DNA of 64,000 bases from an uncultured Hungatella sp. (GCA_910588505.1 CAJUPQ010000007.1:8034-72033), one strand, 5' to 3'; counted from the first letter of the stretch, positions 35,062-44,267 are shown. Notes: generated from the sequence alone by a model not told the origin. Numbers and translations are program-made.

Positions 35062-36537
35062 TTAATGCTCATACACCTTATTCCGCGAGTAATGCCCATA
35101 CTGCTCCAGCGCATGCACATTCTCATCCAGCCATTCCCCTCTGGCAACCAGCCACCCTTTCAGCTGCTCCACCGCCTCCTCATGGCTGTGCAGGTTTCTC
35201 TCCTCCGGAATCAGCCCGCCCCACCCCTTGATCTCCGCTTCCCACCGCTCATTATTCCTCTCCACAGCCGGCCCCAGAAACTTAAGCGTCTCGTCAATAT
35301 ACCCTGTCAGATACTCCTGGCTAAGAAAACTTTTCCTCAGCTCCTGATACCGCCTCTGAACCCTTTTCACAAACCGCTCATCCTTCATCAGCATAAAATA
35401 CCACGCCCTCTCGTTGATAAAAAATCCCCCAGGCCCCACTGCCTCCTCCAGATAATTATCGCAGGAATTGTTAAAATCCCACACACACAGCTTAAACTTT
35501 CCTCCCACCTCTTTGTAGATGTAGGTGGAATAACTGCCTGCGTCCAGATTTTTCGTAAACTCATTGATGACACAATAGTCCACAAAGCTGTCCACATCGA
35601 TCCACTGCTCATACCCATATTTGTCCGAATCATAATCAAACGAAAACAGCGCCTTCTCAAATGCCGAGTAATCCAGCTCAATATGCTTTGCCATCTCCTC
35701 CGTAAGCTTGGCCTGACCCGGATAGCGGATCGCGATATCCTGGGGAGTCTGGAACATCCGCTCCGAGTAGGTGTAAATATCCCGCACAGTCTCCAGATCC
35801 GCCTCCGTAGGCCTGTCATACCGCAGGAGATACCCTGTAAGCTGGGCGTTCTTCACATTGGCAGTCAGATTCAGCCTGCAGTCCTCTCCCCCTGTGACGC
35901 TCTCCACCATCAGGTACAGGCCCTCATACTGCCCGTCCACCACCACCTCACAGAACCGCGCGTTGGGGGCATAATCCATAATCTCCCCGGAAATGTTGTA
36001 CCACATGTAATTCCGCACCAGAGACTTATCCAAAATCGGCCCGTTTAACACCCACTCATGATGAGCGTCCATTCCCATGACGGAAATGTCTCTGTTCTCC
36101 CCCTTGTCATCAACAAACCGGAGAGCATAGGGGATCTTTGGAAACCGCCTGGACGTATTGCCCCGGACCCGCAGCCGGCAGTCCGTAGAAAAGGCAGGCG
36201 CATCACCGGGATGATTGTTAGAAGCCTCATTGTCAATCACCTTAAGATCCACGCGCACCGTAGAGTCTCCATCCGGCGCCTTGGTATACGTCATCTGCCC
36301 AAACCGGTCCCGCGCCTCAGTAACCGCCCCGGGTATGGCCTGCCTTCTGGTGTCAATGACCACAAGAGGCAGATGGGAGCACAGCTCAGAGCCATTGCAG
36401 TCACAGCCGTCATCCCGCCGCCCGGTAAGGTGATGGTGGACGCGGTTTTGACCCTCCGCAGTCTCCGCCCGGGAAAAAAACGCGGCTGTCACCAGCAAAA
36501 AAACGGACATTCCCATGCCCAGCATCCTGTACTTCAT
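35062..36537 (-). CDS. CotH-like kinase family protein, exported
   Basis: About 491 residues with an N-terminal signal or anchor (YRMLGMGMSVFLLVTAAFF). CotH-fold features: RLRVRGNTSRRFPKIPYALRF near the N-terminal nucleotide-binding part, NGPILDKSLVRNYMWYNISG, VVVDGQYEGLYLMVESV, and VWDFNNSCDN at the metal-binding position. CotH proteins phosphorylate spore-coat or surface proteins outside the usual kinase fold. Here the gene lies with VTC and DUF4956 genes, a recurring neighbourhood in Gram-positives. The start at 36537 follows GAGGGG; the frame is open 12 codons further. It could modify the operon's surface product or its anchor. Confidence 0.85.
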   Translation of the reverse strand: MKYRMLGMGMSVFLLVTAAFFSRAETAEGQNRVHHHLTGRRDDGCDCNGSELCSHLPLVVIDTRRQAIPGAVTEARDRFGQMTYTKAPDGDSTVRVDLKVIDNEASNNHPGDAPAFSTDCRLRVRGNTSRRFPKIPYALRFVDDKGENRDISVMGMDAHHEWVLNGPILDKSLVRNYMWYNISGEIMDYAPNARFCEVVVDGQYEGLYLMVESVTGGEDCRLNLTANVKNAQLTGYLLRYDRPTEADLETVRDIYTYSERMFQTPQDIAIRYPGQAKLTEEMAKHIELDYSAFEKALFSFDYDSDKYGYEQWIDVDSFVDYCVINEFTKNLDAGSYSTYIYKEVGGKFKLCVWDFNNSCDNYLEEAVGPGGFFINERAWYFMLMKDERFVKRVQRRYQELRKSFLSQEYLTGYIDETLKFLGPAVERNNERWEAEIKGWGGLIPEERNLHSHEEAVEQLKGWLVARGEWLDENVHALEQYGHYSRNKVYEH

Positions 36538-36626
36538 GTCCCACCCCTCTTCCCCGGCAAATTCCCCGCCCAATCCGTCGGCCCATGCCCCTTCGGCCCC
36601 ATTTCGGGGCGTACTGCCGCCGCAGA

Positions 36627-37304
36627 TCAGCTGCTGATATCGTCATTCTGTGTCACTACATTAAAATACTCAATATTTCCAATGGCATAGATCTCATCCA
36701 TAATGCTTTTTCCTGTCTTCTGCTTCTTGTCAAAGACCTTTTGATTCAGCTCATAGATAAATTCCATGTCAGTCTCCGTAGAATTTTTCACCCGCAAAGT
36801 AGCCTTCCTGGAAAACCGCTGAAAGATCAGAGCCTCCACCTGCCCCTCATTCATCCGGGCCGTGCGAATGATCATCAGCACCCGGTTGTCATTGCGGATC
36901 CGCCCAAACAGCAGAAGGACCATAAAAATAAACCCGCTTCCAATGGCCGCCACCACGTAGTCCCCTGCCCCGCAGCAAATACCTGTCACAATGGTCCAGA
37001 AAATATATACCGTATCCCTGGAATCCTTAACAGCCGTCCGAAACCGCACGATGGACAGAGCGCCCACCATGCCAAGGGACATGGCCAGATTATTTCCGAT
37101 GACGATCATCACCGTTGTAGTTATAATAGTCAGGGTTACCAGGGAAACATTAAACTTCTTGCTGTAGATGCTCCCGTCATGGGAAAGCCGATAAGAAAGA
37201 AAAATAAACAGGCCTATCACTGTGGCCATGGACAGCCTTGCCAGGATCGCCTCTATGGACAGATCGCTGGGTGAACCAAACATTTCAAAAAGCTCTTTTT
37301 TCAT
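36627..37304 (-). CDS. DUF4956 membrane protein
   Basis: 225 residues with about four membrane helices in the first 130 residues (TVIGLFIFLSY, VSLVTLTIITTTVMIVIG, a GMVGALSIVRFRTAVKD motif between helices, and YVVAAIGSGFIFMVLLLF). A soluble C-terminal domain of about 85 residues follows. The SIVRFRT.. motif is diagnostic of DUF4956 proteins, which are related to the transmembrane part of MgtC-like proteins and co-occur with VTC-domain genes. It lies 16 bases behind the VTC gene. Function is not known; a channel or partner for VTC-made polyphosphate is the usual guess. Confidence 0.9.
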   Translation of the reverse strand: MKKELFEMFGSPSDLSIEAILARLSMATVIGLFIFLSYRLSHDGSIYSKKFNVSLVTLTIITTTVMIVIGNNLAMSLGMVGALSIVRFRTAVKDSRDTVYIFWTIVTGICCGAGDYVVAAIGSGFIFMVLLLFGRIRNDNRVLMIIRTARMNEGQVEALIFQRFSRKATLRVKNSTETDMEFIYELNQKVFDKKQKTGKSIMDEIYAIGNIEYFNVVTQNDDISS

Positions 37305-37320
37305 AGATAACGCCTCTTTG

Positions 37321-38013
37321 CTATGTAGAATGAAGCCCCACGCTTCTGGACAGCCCGTACTTGCTGACGGAAATCTCCGAGCAGTTCACCGAACTGACCA
37401 GCTCCTTTATGTAGCTTGGAAGAAACCCGTTATATTTAACCTCCAACACCGCATGGAACGCGTCCCAAACCGGGTATTGGATCAGGTTTTCCGAAAATAT
37501 ATCAAAACAGCTTTCTGTGGCCGTCATATCCTTGTCAATGGTAATACGTATCCGGTTTTCCCTTGCCACAAAAGCCTTCCGCCGATACTCCACCACAGCC
37601 TTTGGGCGGTAGCACATGCGGTTCATAAGCCCGTAGCACTCTGCCGCAAAGGCCTCTGAAAACTGTAACAGAGGTGAGTAATCGCCCTGCAGAAGCTTTT
37701 GCCCATCCTCCCTTTTCAATGGAAGAGACCGCTTTCTCTGATAAGGCCCTTCCTTCTGCTTCATCTCCAGCATGGCAAAGTCTCCGCGGGGGTCGTAGTT
37801 TCGCAGGCGGATCTTCCTGCGCAGCTCCATACCGTCCAGTTTATCCCTGTAATCATTGTCATCCAGCGTGTCAAAATACAGGGAACGTATCCGATAGCCG
37901 CCGGCGCCATTGTGTTTATCCTCCATCATGACCCTGCCAAGACGATAGCTTAGCTCATGACTGCACCCGATATTCAGCAGATATTTTTTTTCCTGCCTTA
38001 AAACCTCATTCAT
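37321..38013 (-). CDS. VTC-domain (polyphosphate polymerase-like) protein
   Basis: 230 residues forming one VTC tunnel domain. Basic and acidic residues expected to line the tunnel are visible in strand motifs YRIRSLYFDT, RRKIRLRNYD, MLEMKQKEGPYQRKRSLPL, VVEYRRKAF, RITIDKDM and VLEVKYNG. In yeast Vtc4 this domain makes polyphosphate from ATP. No SPX or membrane domain is attached, as usual for bacterial versions. I place the start at 38013 (GGGAGG 9-10 bases upstream, MNEVLRQEKKYLL), though the frame is open to 38148. It is the first gene of the nine-gene operon, behind a TATAAT promoter and a leader of about 190 bases. Confidence 0.88.
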   Translation of the reverse strand: MNEVLRQEKKYLLNIGCSHELSYRLGRVMMEDKHNGAGGYRIRSLYFDTLDDNDYRDKLDGMELRRKIRLRNYDPRGDFAMLEMKQKEGPYQRKRSLPLKREDGQKLLQGDYSPLLQFSEAFAAECYGLMNRMCYRPKAVVEYRRKAFVARENRIRITIDKDMTATESCFDIFSENLIQYPVWDAFHAVLEVKYNGFLPSYIKELVSSVNCSEISVSKYGLSRSVGLHST

Positions 38014-38235
38014 GGCTGACGGCCTCCCTCTCTTTTGCAAAGTACCCTCGGAATCTTTAATACCCAGATCTGCGAGACGGTTTCTGTCAGACATGCACTT
38101 ATTTGTGAGGCGTGCATGGCATGTTGGTTGATTGAATCGGGGTTGCATCTGACAAAACTCTGTCTCCGAAAGGGCTTGCAGGGAAGACTCCGGGAGTACT
38201 CTTCCACATTATAACAAAAAAAAGAGGGGTTTTAA
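38014..38235 (-). promoter_or_regulatory. Promoter and long leader of the polymer operon
   Basis: On the minus strand a perfect TATAAT lies at 38208-38213; the -35 region is weak. The transcript would carry about 190 untranslated bases before the VTC start. The leader holds short possible stems (for example GTCTTCC with GGAGAC around 38164-38191) but I do not see the conserved core of a c-di-GMP-I riboswitch. The remaining bases up to 38378 are the upstream region of the histidine kinase gene. No gene is seen in the 365-base interval. Confidence 0.5.
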
Positions 38236-38378
38236 GTAGTTCGGAATGAATTGCTGTTTTTGAGGTATAGTTTGTAAATGGTTGTAGGGAAGGTAATAAG
38301 GTGGTAAAATATGAAGAAAGTAAGGGGCGATGCTGTCGTGAACCTGTACTGTAATTAAAGAAAGGACGAACTGCGATC

Positions 38379-39674
38379 ATGAAAACTTTACAGAAACGGC
38401 TTGCAGGGCTTTATACGATCACCACAGGTTCTATCCTGCTCCTTGTTATGGGGGCTTTTCTCCTGTCCTCCATTCAGAGTAACCGCAATGCTCAGCTGGA
38501 ACAGTTTCAGGTTATCTGGAATTCCCTGACCTCCAGGTTTTTGACCTCCAGCACATTTTCCCACGGGTTCCTCGCCCAGACAGAGGCGGATTATCAGATG
38601 GTGGTCCATATAAGGGAAAATGGGACTCCGCTTCTCTATCAGGGGGCCTGGCAGCCTCTGACGGACCGCCGGACGCTGATTAAGCTGGCAGCGGACCAGG
38701 CGGCAGCCCAGGGGGTTTTCATAGACCAGGCTCCTATATCTTCAACGGCAGTTTCCAGCTCCCTGATGACCATAGAAGGGGAGCACAAGGATTCCTACTA
38801 TGCCATAGTCCTGGTTCTTGCCGTCAAAAACGGGGTGAAAAGTATCTGCGCCGTGTCCTACATTCCTCCTGCCAGGGAATCCATGGGAGGAACGGTGCTA
38901 TATCTGTGCGTCCTGGCAGTCTTTGGCATCACCTGCCTTGGCCTTATCAGCTGGAAATTCGTGGGCTGGTCCCTAAAACCTGTGGAGGAGAGCCGTCAAA
39001 AACAGGCCCGCTTCCTTGCCGCTGCCTCCCACGAGCTGCGCTCACCTCTTGCCGTCCTCCGCTCCGGAATAGCCGCCCTGGCATCCAGCCCAAAAGCAAA
39101 AGACACACTCCTGCCTGTTATTGACAGCGAATGTGTCCGTATGTCACGCCTTATTGACGATATGCTCCTTCTGGCGTCTGCTGACGCCAAAACCTGGAGC
39201 CTCCACGTGGACGACGTGGATATGGATACCCTCCTGATTGACCTGTTTGAGTCCTTTGAGCCTGCCTGCCGGGAAAAAGGCGTCACCCTCACCCTGGACC
39301 TGCCCGAAACCGCCCTTCCTCACATTCCCGGCGACCCTCAGAGAATCCGCCAGCTTCTCTTAACCCTTCTGGACAACGCCAAAACCCACACGCCCGGCGG
39401 CCGCTCCATCCACATCCGCTCCAGAGCCAGCGCCCAAAAACAGCGGCTCTCCGTCCAGGTCATTGATGAAGGCTGCGGAATTCCTGATCAGGACAAACCT
39501 TACGTGTTTGACCGCTTCTACCAGGCAGACGCCTCCCGAACCGACAAACACCACTTCGGCCTTGGCTTAAGCATTGCCAAAGAACTGACAGAGCTCCACC
39601 ATGGCGCCATATACCTGTCTGACACCGACAAAGGCGGAACCTGCTTCACCGTAGAACTTCCCACTTACTCCTGA
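38379..39674 (+). CDS. Sensor histidine kinase, HisKA type (orphan)
   Basis: 431 residues. An N-terminal helix (about 10-33), an extracytoplasmic sensor of about 140 residues and a second helix (about 172-193) are followed by the H-box AAASHELRSPLAVLRSG with the phospho-acceptor His (about 218), then the N-box (LLDNAKTHTPG), G1 (DEGCGIP) and G2 (HFGLGLSIAKELTE). All catalytic motifs are intact. AAAGGA lies about 12 bases upstream. The domain type pairs with OmpR-family regulators, but no regulator is adjacent; an OmpR-type orphan on the same strand lies 11.5 kb upstream across the polymer operon. Its 3' end overlaps the convergent argH by 10 bases. Confidence 0.93.
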   Translation: MKTLQKRLAGLYTITTGSILLLVMGAFLLSSIQSNRNAQLEQFQVIWNSLTSRFLTSSTFSHGFLAQTEADYQMVVHIRENGTPLLYQGAWQPLTDRRTLIKLAADQAAAQGVFIDQAPISSTAVSSSLMTIEGEHKDSYYAIVLVLAVKNGVKSICAVSYIPPARESMGGTVLYLCVLAVFGITCLGLISWKFVGWSLKPVEESRQKQARFLAAASHELRSPLAVLRSGIAALASSPKAKDTLLPVIDSECVRMSRLIDDMLLLASADAKTWSLHVDDVDMDTLLIDLFESFEPACREKGVTLTLDLPETALPHIPGDPQRIRQLLLTLLDNAKTHTPGGRSIHIRSRASAQKQRLSVQVIDEGCGIPDQDKPYVFDRFYQADASRTDKHHFGLGLSIAKELTELHHGAIYLSDTDKGGTCFTVELPTYS

Positions 39675-41038
39675 AGCCTCTCTTTGCACACCTGAATCAC
39701 CCGCTCCATGGCCGTCCTCCCCGGCCCACCCAGGGTAACCCGCTTCTCCACACAGGTCCTCATGCTGATAGCCTCGTAGATATCCTCTTCAAACACCGGG
39801 CTGACTGCCTGAAATTCCTCCAGGGTCATATCATCCAGCCCAATGCCCTTCCCGATACAGCAGAGCACCAGCTGTCCCACGATCCCGTGGGCATCCCTAA
39901 ACGGCACCCCGTGATTTACCAGATAATCCGCCGCGTCCGTGGCATTGGTAAATCCGTTCTTTGCGGAGGCCTCCATCACGTCTTTCCTGAAAGTCATAGT
40001 GGCGATCATCCCGGCAAACAGGGCCAGACAGCCTTTCACCGTATCGATGGCGTCAAAAGTCAGCTCCTTGTCCTCCTGCATATCCTTGTCATAAGCCAGG
40101 GGAATCCCCTTCATGGTGGTGAGCATGGACATGAGCGCCCCGTAGACCCGACCGGTCTTGCCTCTCACCAGCTCCGCGATATCCGGGTTCTTCTTCTGGG
40201 GCATAATGCTGCTTCCGGTGCTGTAAGCGTCGTCCAGCTCCACAAAACGGTACTCATTGCTGTTCCAGATAATGATCTCCTCGCTGAACCTGCTTAAATG
40301 CATCATAATAAGAGCCATAGCGTCCAGCAGTTCAATCACATAGTCCCTGTCCGAAACTGAATCCATGCTGTTAAGAGTGGGGCCGTAAAATCCCAGCAAT
40401 TTCGCCGTGTACTCCCGGTCCAGAGGGTAAGTGGTCCCCGCCAGGGCCCCGGACCCTAAAGGACAGTAGTTCATTCTCTCCCGGATATCCCGAAGCCTGG
40501 TCCTGTCCCTGTAAAACATCTCAAAATAAGCCCCCATGTGGTGGGCCAAAGTCACCGGCTGGGCCTTCTGAAGATGGGTAAATCCCGGCATATAGGTGTC
40601 CAGATTCTCCTCCATGATCTTCAGAATCTCCTCCATCAGCCCCTTAACAAGACCGTCAATCTCCCCAATCTCATGCCGGCAGTACAGCTTCATATCCAAA
40701 GCCACCTGGTCATTGCGGCTACGCCCTGTGTGGAGCCGCTTTCCAGCCTCTCCTATGCGGCTGATGAGATTAGCTTCCACAAACGAGTGGATATCCTCAT
40801 GCTCTCTGGTGAACGAAAGGCTCCCGGAATCCAGATCCGCCAGAATCCCTTTCAGCCCGTCTACAATAGCCTCCCTGTCCTCCTCGGACACGATCCCCTG
40901 TCTGGCCAGCATGGTCACATGGGCAACACTCCCCTCAATATCCTGGTGGTACAGCTTCCTGTCAAAAGACAGAGACTCATTAAAATTATGCACCAGCTGA
41001 TTTTCCTCTTTCGTAAAACGTCCGCCCCAAAGCTTCAT
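39665..41038 (-). CDS. argH: Argininosuccinate lyase
   Basis: 458 residues from the ATG at 41038, which overlaps the upstream stop (ATGA) and follows GAGGAG. The fumarase/aspartase superfamily signature GSSIMPQKKNPD is intact (catalytic Ser in this loop), with TGRSRNDQVA and TAAD-type TH segments. The protein cleaves argininosuccinate to arginine and fumarate. The frame is open upstream inside the YfhO gene, but MKLWGGRF is the family's N-terminus. No argG is next to it; it appears to be carried at the end of the GtrA-YfhO transcription unit. Confidence 0.96.
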   Translation of the reverse strand: MKLWGGRFTKEENQLVHNFNESLSFDRKLYHQDIEGSVAHVTMLARQGIVSEEDREAIVDGLKGILADLDSGSLSFTREHEDIHSFVEANLISRIGEAGKRLHTGRSRNDQVALDMKLYCRHEIGEIDGLVKGLMEEILKIMEENLDTYMPGFTHLQKAQPVTLAHHMGAYFEMFYRDRTRLRDIRERMNYCPLGSGALAGTTYPLDREYTAKLLGFYGPTLNSMDSVSDRDYVIELLDAMALIMMHLSRFSEEIIIWNSNEYRFVELDDAYSTGSSIMPQKKNPDIAELVRGKTGRVYGALMSMLTTMKGIPLAYDKDMQEDKELTFDAIDTVKGCLALFAGMIATMTFRKDVMEASAKNGFTNATDAADYLVNHGVPFRDAHGIVGQLVLCCIGKGIGLDDMTLEEFQAVSPVFEEDIYEAISMRTCVEKRVTLGGPGRTAMERVIQVCKERLQE

Positions 41039-43782
41039 TCGATGTATTCTCCTCTCTTCCCTGTTCTTCCATTTCTCCAATTTATCACACCAATAAGGAT
41101 CAGGCACAACGCGCAAAAGCCGCTGATCCCCAACCCCAGCCTCAACCCCAAAGGCTCATAAGACAGACTTATTACATGCCTTCCCTCCGGAATATCCACG
41201 CTCAAAAACGTATCAAAGATCTTCCCGGCCTCCTGCTCAATCCCGTCCACAATCACGGTCCAGCCCTTGTCATAGGGAATGCTGGTAAACAAAACGCCTG
41301 CCTGCGCCGCGTCCACCTCCCCCTCTAGCCGGGTATCCAACCACCTGGTCACCTGGAGAGGATACCTGTTCAGGATATTGTAAACCGACCAAAGCCCTTC
41401 CTCCGAAAAGCGGTAAGCCCTGGCACTTAAACTCTCCTCGTCCTCCTCATTGGTAATGATGATCTCCACTCCCGGCTCACACTGCCCCAGCTCCAGCAGA
41501 AATCCCCGGTTGACATTTTTAAAAGTCTGGGCACTCTCCCCAATCTTAACCTTGACCTCCTTCACCCGCTTGTTGGACACATACACATAGTAACTGCCCC
41601 ACTCTGCAGGCGTCATGCGGAAGGTGGTTCCGTTATTTTCCCCGCCTGCGTCCAGAAGCACCCGATCTGCCCCGATCACATCGCACAGATTGTTCTGGAC
41701 TTCCGCCGGATTGCCTCCGTCTCTCTGCCAGTCCGTCTCCAGATCATTTGCCACCACAAACCCTACCGGCAGAGCCGCCATATTCTGGTACAGCCACGTA
41801 TCCCCGCTCTGGTCAAGAAGTCCCAAAAGGGTATTCGCCTCCTGCTCCTCCGAATACAGGCCATACCTGACGGCAAACAGCGCGTCCACAAGAGGCGTGC
41901 TCCCTGTAATGCTGTAGGCGTTGGTATTGCCCTCGCACCCCAGCTGCTTAAAAAACTCCGTTAAATCCGCGTTGGCTGTGGAAGAAAACAGGGACACCGA
42001 GGGAAAATTCATCCAGGCCCCGTCATTTTTCGTCTTCCTGGTCACCTTCTCGATGCGGTAAAAGGTATCGTTTGGAACCAGCTCCCCGGTCAGCTTCCTC
42101 ACATCCTCATTGTCCTTTGTGTAGCTGGTCCTGCTGGTGGTAGTCACGCTGGTAACCGTGGTGTTCACCGCCGCCTCGATGGACACCACCGCCAGGGTCA
42201 GAGCCATGACCGCGCCATAGCCTGCTCCCTTCCTTTTATATAGGTAGAGAAGCCCTCCGTACAGGGCCAAAAACAAGATTGCCACATAGTAGGTATAAAA
42301 CTCAAAATGCTCCTGCTCCACCAGCTTCTCCGCCAGGATCACAAAACAGACAGATCCCCAGAACGCCAGAACCATATGTTTCCACGGCGTCCCCGCCAGG
42401 TTCATGTACGCCCGGTAACACATGACCAGCATCAAAAATATATAGATAAACGACTGCCTGCACGGAAGACTGTTAGGGAAATGAAACCCATGCCAGATAA
42501 AATTCAGCCCGTTAACCGAAAAGCTGGCAAAAAACAGCAGCAAAAGCCCGCAGTACACCGCCTTCTCCTTCACAGAGACCCGCTCACACCCCAGATAAAG
42601 CCCGAACAGAATCAGCACCGCCACACCGCAGTAAATATTAGGCCAGTGTTCCAGTCCGATCTCCGTCTCCACATTGCCGATATGCCTGGCAAACATATCA
42701 AAAATAGAAAAATATGAGCTGATGGTCTTAGGAAAATCCGAATCCGCCGACGCCGTAGACTGCAGCGCGTAGATCTCCGGGATCAGCACAGCAGCAGCCA
42801 GGCCTCCTGCCAGCAGAGAATACACGGTAAACTGCCCTACATGAGCGCCGTAGTCTTTCAGGCTCTTCCCCCGCCCTGTCCCCAGGATCAGCAGAGCGGC
42901 AAAATAAATCACCATAAAAATGCAGGTCATAATGGAAATATAGTAGTTGGACAGTATGCTGACTCCCAGAGTCAGGCAGTACATCATCCCACGTTTCTCC
43001 TCCACCAGCCGCTCCAGCCCCAGCATAATAAGAGGAAACAGGATAATGCAGTCCAGCCACATGATATTCCAGCTGTAAGCCGCCATATACCCTGAGAGGG
43101 CGTAAAATATCCCGAAAAATCCCACGCCAAAGCTTTCCCCTCCCCAGGACCGGCCATGCTTTCTAAGATACCAGGCAAAAGCAAGGCCTGCCAGGCCGAT
43201 CTTCAGCACGATCCCATAGGTCATAAACTCAATGACCAAGCTCTTTGGACAGAAGATCAACAGCCAGTTAAAGGGGCTTGCCAGATAGTAGGCGTACAGG
43301 GCGGAAAAATTCACCCCCATGCCAATATCCCAGCTGTAGAACAGACTTCCCCCCTGGCTTAGTTTGTACTGAAACTCCGAAAAAAACGGCGCGTACTGGT
43401 GATACATGTCTGTTCTCAAAAAGCTCTCTTCCCCAAACGGAAAAATCCCTCTCTGAATAAAGATAATGATCATGATCACAATGGGGACACAAAAAGCGGC
43501 CCACAGGCCGTCGGAAGGTCTGAAATACTCATCCATGGCAGCCGCGGGCTTTAAAAGCCAGTCTCCCTTTTGTCTTTTTCTGCTCCTGCCAAGACGGACG
43601 ACAGGACGTTCCTCCTCTTCCCATATTTCCCCGGCATCCTGGTCTGTCAGATCCCGCCCTTTGTCAGAATCCTGATCTTCATCATCCTCTGTTTTAACAT
43701 CCCAGTCATATCCGTCCAGCAGACTCTCCAGTTCCTCCGACACTTTCTTTATCTCATCATTCTCCATATCAGCTTGTCCCAT
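41035..43782 (-). CDS. YfhO-family membrane protein
   Basis: 915 residues. A charged cytoplasmic head of about 80 residues is followed by about a dozen membrane helices with YfhO markers (GEESFLRTDMYHQYAPFFSEF, GMGVNFSALYAYYLASPFNWLLIF). A large extracytoplasmic domain and a final helix close the protein (YEPLGLRLGLGISGFCALCLILIG). YfhO proteins are GT-C-fold membrane enzymes tied to glycosylation of lipoteichoic acid or other envelope polymers in Firmicutes. It overlaps the GtrA gene by 14 bases; GtrA-type proteins flip lipid-linked glucose, so the two may form one envelope glycosylation unit. Starting at the sixth codon (43767) is also possible. Confidence 0.9.
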   Translation of the reverse strand: MGQADMENDEIKKVSEELESLLDGYDWDVKTEDDEDQDSDKGRDLTDQDAGEIWEEEERPVVRLGRSRKRQKGDWLLKPAAAMDEYFRPSDGLWAAFCVPIVIMIIIFIQRGIFPFGEESFLRTDMYHQYAPFFSEFQYKLSQGGSLFYSWDIGMGVNFSALYAYYLASPFNWLLIFCPKSLVIEFMTYGIVLKIGLAGLAFAWYLRKHGRSWGGESFGVGFFGIFYALSGYMAAYSWNIMWLDCIILFPLIMLGLERLVEEKRGMMYCLTLGVSILSNYYISIMTCIFMVIYFAALLILGTGRGKSLKDYGAHVGQFTVYSLLAGGLAAAVLIPEIYALQSTASADSDFPKTISSYFSIFDMFARHIGNVETEIGLEHWPNIYCGVAVLILFGLYLGCERVSVKEKAVYCGLLLLFFASFSVNGLNFIWHGFHFPNSLPCRQSFIYIFLMLVMCYRAYMNLAGTPWKHMVLAFWGSVCFVILAEKLVEQEHFEFYTYYVAILFLALYGGLLYLYKRKGAGYGAVMALTLAVVSIEAAVNTTVTSVTTTSRTSYTKDNEDVRKLTGELVPNDTFYRIEKVTRKTKNDGAWMNFPSVSLFSSTANADLTEFFKQLGCEGNTNAYSITGSTPLVDALFAVRYGLYSEEQEANTLLGLLDQSGDTWLYQNMAALPVGFVVANDLETDWQRDGGNPAEVQNNLCDVIGADRVLLDAGGENNGTTFRMTPAEWGSYYVYVSNKRVKEVKVKIGESAQTFKNVNRGFLLELGQCEPGVEIIITNEEDEESLSARAYRFSEEGLWSVYNILNRYPLQVTRWLDTRLEGEVDAAQAGVLFTSIPYDKGWTVIVDGIEQEAGKIFDTFLSVDIPEGRHVISLSYEPLGLRLGLGISGFCALCLILIGVINWRNGRTGKRGEYIE

Positions 43783-44194
43783 CCCCTGTCTTCTTAAATA
43801 TAAACAGTTTGCTGGGAATATAATTCAGCACCATGGACACGGCAGAAACCACAAGCTTCCCCAAAAACTCGTTCCAGTGCAGCATCCCCACCATAAGCAC
43901 CATCCCTGCCATGGTAATGGCAAAGGTGGCGATCCGGCATGCCACAAAAGAAACAAACTCTTTCCAGAGACGCCCCGGCTTCATCTCAAAACTTTGAAAC
44001 ACAAAAAACTTATTGCTGACAAAGGCAAAGAGCACCGCTGCCACCCAGCTGACCGCTGTGGACACCTGATACTCCGCCCCCATATGCCACAAGATCCTGT
44101 GGGTGATCCAGTCCACCGCCGTGGTCAGGACTCCGCAGATAATATAAGTAATGCTTTCCCTATTGCCCAGCTTTCTCCATATGGCAGAAATCAT
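43769..44194 (-). CDS. GtrA-family membrane protein
   Basis: 141 residues with four membrane helices. Family markers are YIICGVLTTAVDWITHRILW, SWVAAVLFAFVSNKFFVFQS and a C-terminal NYIPSKLFIFKK. GtrA proteins move undecaprenyl-phosphate-glucose across the membrane or assist other GT-C enzymes. Its end overlaps the YfhO-like gene, which suggests coupled synthesis and joint function in surface glycosylation. Confidence 0.93.
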   Translation of the reverse strand: MISAIWRKLGNRESITYIICGVLTTAVDWITHRILWHMGAEYQVSTAVSWVAAVLFAFVSNKFFVFQSFEMKPGRLWKEFVSFVACRIATFAITMAGMVLMVGMLHWNEFLGKLVVSAVSMVLNYIPSKLFIFKKTGDGTS

Positions 44195-44267
44195 ATTCTT
44201 GCTCCTGTACTTTTATGTGCTCCTACTATAATAACCGGATAAAAATACAAAGTCAAGTCCTCTGTTT

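Noticed and set aside
38014..38206. c-di-GMP-I riboswitch in the VTC leader
   Set aside because: I looked for the conserved GEMM core and tetraloop-receptor segments and did not find them. Kept only as a leader of unknown function.
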